Assembly: GCA_021200075.1 (NCBI GenBank)
Contig: JAJQGZ010000158.1
Coordinates: 1 to 9,065 of the forward strand
DNA: 9,065 bases
Direction: 5' to 3'
DNA from: Clostridiales bacterium
GTDB taxonomy: Bacteria; Bacillota; Clostridia; Oscillospirales; Acutalibacteraceae
In this document: one piece after another, positions 6,473-9,065 of the stretch
Layout: every line of letters starts with the position of its first letter
Position numbering within the stretch: position 1 is the stretch's first letter
Notes under the pieces: generated by a model
Seen by the model: only the letters and a program-made list of their open reading frames with translations
The model's database searches: none
What the model was told of the DNA's origin: nothing
Program-made: the position numbers and the translations under genes

Positions 6473-7189
6473 TCATTTTATATTTTTTGACATCTCATTA
6501 TATGCCGTCAGCACCGCATCGTCGCTGATGTTGCATCCCATTTCATAAAGCGGAACCTTTGCAAAAATTTCTTCAAGCACATCAAAAAGATTTTCCATCT
6601 TATCCCTGTTAAGCTTTCTTACGGTTTGGGAAAAAATATTGAATACCGCTCTTCCGGTATCGGCTTTTTTGATTGTATTTTCCTCGCTTCTTTCAAGGAA
6701 ACAAATTCCCGCAAGCTCAACAATTTCCGGTGTGGAATAGTCATATTTACCGCTCCACGGAGTACCGCAGGCATAAACCTTTCCGTCAATTAATCTTATC
6801 GCCGGTTTATCGTCGCTTATAATGTGCGCCCTGTCGCCGAAATGCTTCAGCCAGAGGTTTGTGTGAGTTGATTTTCCCACACCGCTGTCGGCGGAAAAAG
6901 CATATGCCTTGCCGTCCACAACAACGCAGGAGGAATGAAGAAGTATTCCGCTGTATCTTAAAAGCTCTGTGTAAAAATCCAAGCTGGTAAGCATATATTC
7001 CCAATCTCCGTGGTTAAGCTCGGGATGCTCACGCATTGCATTTAATATTCTTTCCTCGCTCACATCAATAACAATACCAATGTTTTCTTCTTTCTGATTT
7101 TCGGAAAGATATGCAGCTGCCTGCTTAGCCGTTCTGCCGGTTTTGTTTTTCATATTCACTCTCAGTCCGGCTATATCGTAAACTGCCAT
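6473..7189 (-). CDS. HPr kinase/PEPCK-like P-loop protein (HprK-related kinase)
   Basis: The 238-residue product contains the P-loop fold shared by the C-terminal domain of HPr(Ser) kinase and PEP carboxykinase. The Walker A motif is FSADSGVGKSTHT (98-110; A100 to S107 fits [AG]xxxxGK[ST]), preceded by the typical LLHSSCVVVDGKAYAF strand. The ISDDKPAI segment (124-131) supplies the acidic Walker B-like pair Asp126-Asp127, and GTPWSGK (142-148) follows as in HprK-related proteins. It lacks the N-terminal domain of true HprK (about 310 residues), and no HPr gene is near, so it is unlikely to be the catabolite-repression kinase. Relatives of this type often sit in peptide-modification or PqqD-containing cassettes, but no such partner is visible here. 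The ATG at 7189 follows AGGAG at 7203-7199. It is transcribed divergently from the dinB-like gene and converges on the ddl-like pseudogene. The fold is clear; the substrate is unknown. Confidence 0.85.
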   Translation of the reverse strand: MAVYDIAGLRVNMKNKTGRTAKQAAAYLSENQKEENIGIVIDVSEERILNAMREHPELNHGDWEYMLTSLDFYTELLRYSGILLHSSCVVVDGKAYAFSADSGVGKSTHTNLWLKHFGDRAHIISDDKPAIRLIDGKVYACGTPWSGKYDYSTPEIVELAGICFLERSEENTIKKADTGRAVFNIFSQTVRKLNRDKMENLFDVLEEIFAKVPLYEMGCNISDDAVLTAYNEMSKNIK

Positions 7190-7236
7190 AATTCAGCTCT
7201 CCTGTTTTGTATCGTAATATTTACATCATCTTATTT

Positions 7237-7265
7237 AGTATAGCTTAATAAACATCAGCCGTCAA
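7237..7265 (-). promoter_or_regulatory. Promoter of the HprK-like gene
   Basis: On the minus strand TTGACG (7265-7260) is followed by exactly 17 bases and TATACT (7242-7237), each five of six matches to consensus. The start codon lies about 48 bases beyond the -10 box, with AGGAG in the leader. It is separate from the divergent dinB promoter by about 32 bases, so the two genes could share regulation, but no common operator is seen. Confidence 0.75.
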
Positions 7266-7297
7266 GTGAAAAAGATAATATTACCTGATATTTCCGA

Positions 7298-7326
7298 TTG
7301 ACTTTTGTATAATTTTGATTTATTAT
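7298..7326 (+). promoter_or_regulatory. Promoter of the dinB-like gene
   Basis: TTGACT (7298-7303), a 17-base spacer and TATTAT (7321-7326), each five of six matches to the sigma-A consensus. An alternative TATAAT at 7324-7329 has a 20-base spacer, and another at 7308-7313 lacks a good -35. The LexA box begins five bases after the chosen -10, covering the likely transcription start. Confidence 0.7.
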
Positions 7327-7331
7327 AATAT

Positions 7332-7345
7332 AGAACATTCGTTCG
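7332..7345. promoter_or_regulatory. LexA (DinR-type) SOS box
   Basis: AGAACATTCGTTCG contains GAAC-N4-GTTC, the core of the Gram-positive LexA/DinR operator CGAAC-N4-GTTCG, with only the first flanking base off consensus. It overlaps the predicted transcription start of the Y-family polymerase gene, an ideal repressor position. This predicts induction after DNA damage when RecA triggers LexA cleavage. Confidence 0.85.
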
Positions 7346-7376
7346 ATAAAATCAAAAAAGCAAGGTGTAATATAAA

Positions 7377-8606
7377 ATGGAACGCCAAATACTGCATGTT
7401 GACTGCAATAAATTTTATGCAAGCGTTGAGTGCTTTCTGCATCCCGAATTACGGGGTAAGCCCGTAGCGGTCGGAGGAAGCGAAAAGGAGCGCCACGGTA
7501 TAATTCTTACCAAGAATGAGGAAGCCGGTAAATACGGTCTTGTTGTCGGAGAGCCTTTATGGCAGGCACGGCAAAAATGCCCCGACCTTATAATTGTAGA
7601 ACCGCATTTTTCAACCTATATGGAATTTTCGCAAAAGGTACGCAGAATACTTGAGGATTATACCGACCTTATCGAGCCGTTCGGGCTTGATGAAGCGTGG
7701 ATAGATGTCACCGGCGATTGGAGCAGGAATGGTGCGGAAATTGCAAGGGAGATAAATAAACGGGTGAGAGAAGAGGTCGGCATAACCGTCAGCGTCGGTG
7801 TAAGCTTTAATAAAACCTTTGCAAAGCTTGGCTCCGATTATAAAAAACCCGACGCCGTCACCATAATCAGCAGGGATAATTTTAAGGATATAGTATGGAG
7901 TCTGCCTTGCTCCGCACTGCTTATGGCAGGGCCATCTACTGTCAAAAAGCTTGCTTATTACGGCATATCCACAATAGGCGATCTTGCTTGCAGCAGTTTT
8001 GAATTTATCAAATCCGTCCTCGGCAAAAATGGTGAAAAGCTCAAGCTCGGCGCAATGGGTCTTGATACAAGCGAGGTAAGGCATATGAGCCTTGAGAGGG
8101 AAATTAAGAGCATAGGCAATTCCTCAACCGCACCGAGGGATTTGGTAAACGACCGTGATGTAAAAATTGTATTTTCCGTGCTTGCAGACAGCGTAGCAAG
8201 GCGAATGAGGGAACATTCGCTTAAAGGAAAGGTAATTTCAATTTCCGTTAAAAACAAGGATTTTGAAAGTTTTAGCAGGCAGTCTTGTCTCGACGCTCCC
8301 ACGGATTCCACAAGCGAAATAAGCGAGGTTGCATTTGAACTTTTCAGGCATAATTATACTTGGGAGAAGAATGTAAGAAGCCTCGGAATAAGCGTAACCA
8401 AATTTACGCAAGGGGAGGCTGTTCAATATGATTTTTCGGGCAAAGTCGAAAGACGGGAAAAAATGGAAAAACTCGACCGAGCCATAGATAAGCTTGATGT
8501 AAAATTCGGCAAAAAATGCGTTCAAAGGGGAACCGTGCTTTATGACAAAAAGCTTTCTCACTGCGTCTTGGGCGAATCGAGCGTTTTGCACACAAAGATT
8601 TTTTAA
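7377..8606 (+). CDS. dinB: Y-family DNA polymerase (Pol IV / UvrX-like translesion polymerase)
   Basis: Y-family polymerases copy past damaged bases at low fidelity. The 409-residue product opens HVDCNKFYASVE: Asp9 is the first catalytic metal ligand, and Tyr14 aligns with the steric-gate position (Phe13 of E. coli DinB). FGLDEAWIDVTG (102-113) supplies Asp105-Glu106, the other catalytic pair, in the place of the usual SIDEAYLD. VSVGVSFNKTFAKLGSDYKKPDA (138-160) is the conserved palm segment, and LLMAGPSTVKKLAYYGISTIGDLA is the helix-hairpin-helix thumb. The rest is the little-finger domain. The CNKFY start, HGIILTKNEEA and GLDEAW variants resemble the Firmicutes UvrX/YqjW-like branch more than classical DinB. 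I see no clear C-terminal clamp-binding QLxLF motif. The ATG at 7377 follows GCAAGGTG about nine bases upstream, and a LexA box lies over the promoter, so SOS control is expected. It stands alone, divergent from the HprK-like gene and convergent with the SASP gene. Confidence 0.93.
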   Translation: MERQILHVDCNKFYASVECFLHPELRGKPVAVGGSEKERHGIILTKNEEAGKYGLVVGEPLWQARQKCPDLIIVEPHFSTYMEFSQKVRRILEDYTDLIEPFGLDEAWIDVTGDWSRNGAEIAREINKRVREEVGITVSVGVSFNKTFAKLGSDYKKPDAVTIISRDNFKDIVWSLPCSALLMAGPSTVKKLAYYGISTIGDLACSSFEFIKSVLGKNGEKLKLGAMGLDTSEVRHMSLEREIKSIGNSSTAPRDLVNDRDVKIVFSVLADSVARRMREHSLKGKVISISVKNKDFESFSRQSCLDAPTDSTSEISEVAFELFRHNYTWEKNVRSLGISVTKFTQGEAVQYDFSGKVERREKMEKLDRAIDKLDVKFGKKCVQRGTVLYDKKLSHCVLGESSVLHTKIF

Positions 8607-8608
8607 CC

Positions 8609-8643
8609 AAAAAAAACAGTGGGAGCTTTCACCCCCCCCACTG
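8609..8643 (-). terminator. Terminator of the SASP transcript (minus strand)
   Basis: On the minus strand CAGTGGG (8643-8637) pairs with CCCACTG (8623-8617) over 7 bp around a loop of 13 bases, and eight T residues follow (complement of the A run 8609-8616). It begins three bases from the dinB stop. On the plus strand no T run follows, so it is a one-way terminator for the SASP gene, with at most a weak effect on dinB. An unusual run of eight C residues (8632-8639) forms part of it. Confidence 0.8.
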
Positions 8644-8707
8644 AATGTCATCGCCATTCACGCAATGAGTATAATTTAAGAATCCGATTGATATAAAATC
8701 AGCGGAC

Positions 8708-8900
8708 TTATTTCATGCTTTCTTCGTAAGCCTTGATCATTTTCTTAACCATTTGACCGCCGACCGAACCTGCCTGCTTGGAGGTAAGATCGCCGTTGTA
8801 ACCGTTTTTTGAGATTAACACCAACCTCAGCGGCTGCTTCCATCTTGAATCTGTCGAGAACTTCCTTAGCCTCGGGTACTACATTCTTAGAGCTTGACAT
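8708..8900 (-). pseudogene. Alpha/beta-type small acid-soluble spore protein, frameshifted by one base
   Basis: Alpha/beta SASPs coat and protect DNA in the dormant spore and are degraded by the GPR protease at germination. The frame opens MSSSKNVVPEAKEVLDRFKM at the ATG at 8900, behind GAGGTG, and continues through EAAAEVGVNL, the region containing the GPR cleavage site. Then it shifts: in the T run 8805-8810 (six A on the coding strand) one base too many sends translation into a frame that misses the second half. Removing one base restores KNGYNGDLTSKQAGSVGG and an ending VKKMIKAYEESMK with a TAA at 8708-8710, giving 63 residues, the normal SASP length with the conserved GSVGG motif. Everything outside that one base looks under selection, so this is either a very recent mutation or a homopolymer sequencing error. 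Either way the family is certain and indicates a spore-forming lineage. SASPs are usually multicopy, so loss of one could be tolerated. Confidence 0.9.
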
Positions 8901-8926
8901 TTTAATACACCTCTTTTGCTTTTTAA

Positions 8927-8981
8927 TTGCAGGAAAAAGATTATCCGCCGAAATTTCGGCACATAAATCTCGCTCCTGCAA
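8927..8981. repeat. Nested palindromic element upstream of the SASP gene
   Basis: Three inverted repeats are nested on one centre: TTGCAGGA (8927-8934) with TCCTGCAA (8974-8981), AGATT (8938-8942) with AATCT (8966-8970), and the perfect 14-bp palindrome GCCGAAATTTCGGC (8947-8960). The whole 55-bp element could fold as an interrupted hairpin in DNA or RNA. It ends 27 bases before the SASP start. On the minus strand a weak -35 TTTATG (8967-8962) and -10 GATAAT (8945-8940), 16 bases apart, would place the central palindrome inside the promoter spacer; that promoter is tentative. It may be an operator, a structured leader, or a small repeat insertion. Confidence 0.6.
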
Positions 8982-9011
8982 CTATATTTTATGAAGTGTA
9001 TTCTTTTTTAC

Positions 9012-9064
9012 CGAAAATTGCAAGTGCAAGTTGAACACTTCCGTATAAAAGTTTAATAGAGTCC
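9012..9064. repeat. Right copy of the 53-bp terminal inverted repeat
   Basis: This is the exact reverse complement of positions 1-53, with no mismatch. It lies 112 bases upstream of the SASP start codon, with no gene between. The copies point toward each other, as would two inverted copies of the same end of an insertion sequence just outside the window. One further base (9065) is present beyond the match. Confidence 0.9.
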
Positions 9065-9065
9065 A

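Noticed and set aside
7611..8084. Open frame of 157 codons antisense to the dinB-like gene, and other minus-strand frames near 7958-8657
   Set aside because: They overlap a complete Y-family polymerase gene and have no start signals or domains of their own.
8745..8981. A 78-residue protein starting upstream of the SASP (MQERDLCAE...)
   Set aside because: The extra N-terminal residues are translated from the nested palindrome. The SASP start at 8900 has a GAGGTG ribosome binding site and the family-typical MSSSKNVVPEAKE opening, and the C-terminal end is an out-of-frame product of the extra base.
1..9065. Reading the whole window as a transposon or composite mobile element because of its inverted ends
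   Set aside because: No transposase, integrase, cargo gene or target-site duplication is visible, and the contents are chromosomal housekeeping genes. An assembly break at two IS copies explains the ends more simply.
1..9065. CRISPR array, tRNA, rRNA, toxin-antitoxin or defence genes
   Set aside because: No regularly spaced repeats, no tRNA-like cloverleaf and no recognisable defence or toxin domains were found on either strand.

Overview
The window looks like chromosomal DNA from an anaerobic, low-to-moderate GC Firmicute of class Clostridia, probably a gut Oscillospirales/Ruminococcaceae-type bacterium. The signs are an oxygen-sensitive pyruvate formate-lyase with its activase, an alpha/beta-type small acid-soluble spore protein, a Firmicutes-style Y-family polymerase behind a Bacillus-type LexA box, strong AGGAGG-like ribosome binding sites, and many AT-rich intergenic spacers with U-tract terminators. 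The genus is an inference; no rRNA or tRNA is present.

Layout, left to right: (1) a 53-bp sequence at positions 1-53 that recurs as an exact inverted copy at 9012-9064; (2) rmuC (+), followed by about 400 bp of non-coding DNA with an AT palindrome, a GC-rich REP-like hairpin and a terminator; (3) a DUF134/UPF0251 helix-turn-helix protein with a cysteine-rich tail (+), whose consensus promoter is overlapped by a perfect 12-bp palindrome; (4) pflB and pflA (+), overlapping at TGATG and closed by a terminator; (5) a decayed D-alanine-D-alanine ligase gene (+) with three frameshifts and one in-frame stop, but its promoter-like sequence and ribosome binding site still in place; (6) a shared terminator and then an HPr-kinase/PEPCK-like P-loop protein (-); (7) divergent from it, an SOS-type dinB/uvrX-like polymerase gene (+) with a LexA box; (8) an alpha/beta SASP gene (-) broken by one extra base in a homopolymer, with a nested palindromic element upstream.

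Functionally this is mostly a run of independent housekeeping units rather than one pathway. pflB and pflA form a true two-gene operon for mixed-acid fermentation. rmuC and the Y-family polymerase both concern DNA damage and recombination but are far apart. The DUF134 gene has its own promoter and sits directly upstream of pflBA. I see no clear new multi-gene defence or biosynthetic system. The most promising loose ends are the Cys-rich DUF134 regulator with its palindrome next to pflBA, the orphan HprK-like kinase, the nested palindrome before the spore protein gene, and the inverted window ends. Three of the five gene-breaking lesions are in A/T homopolymers, so sequencing error must be excluded for those before any biological reading.
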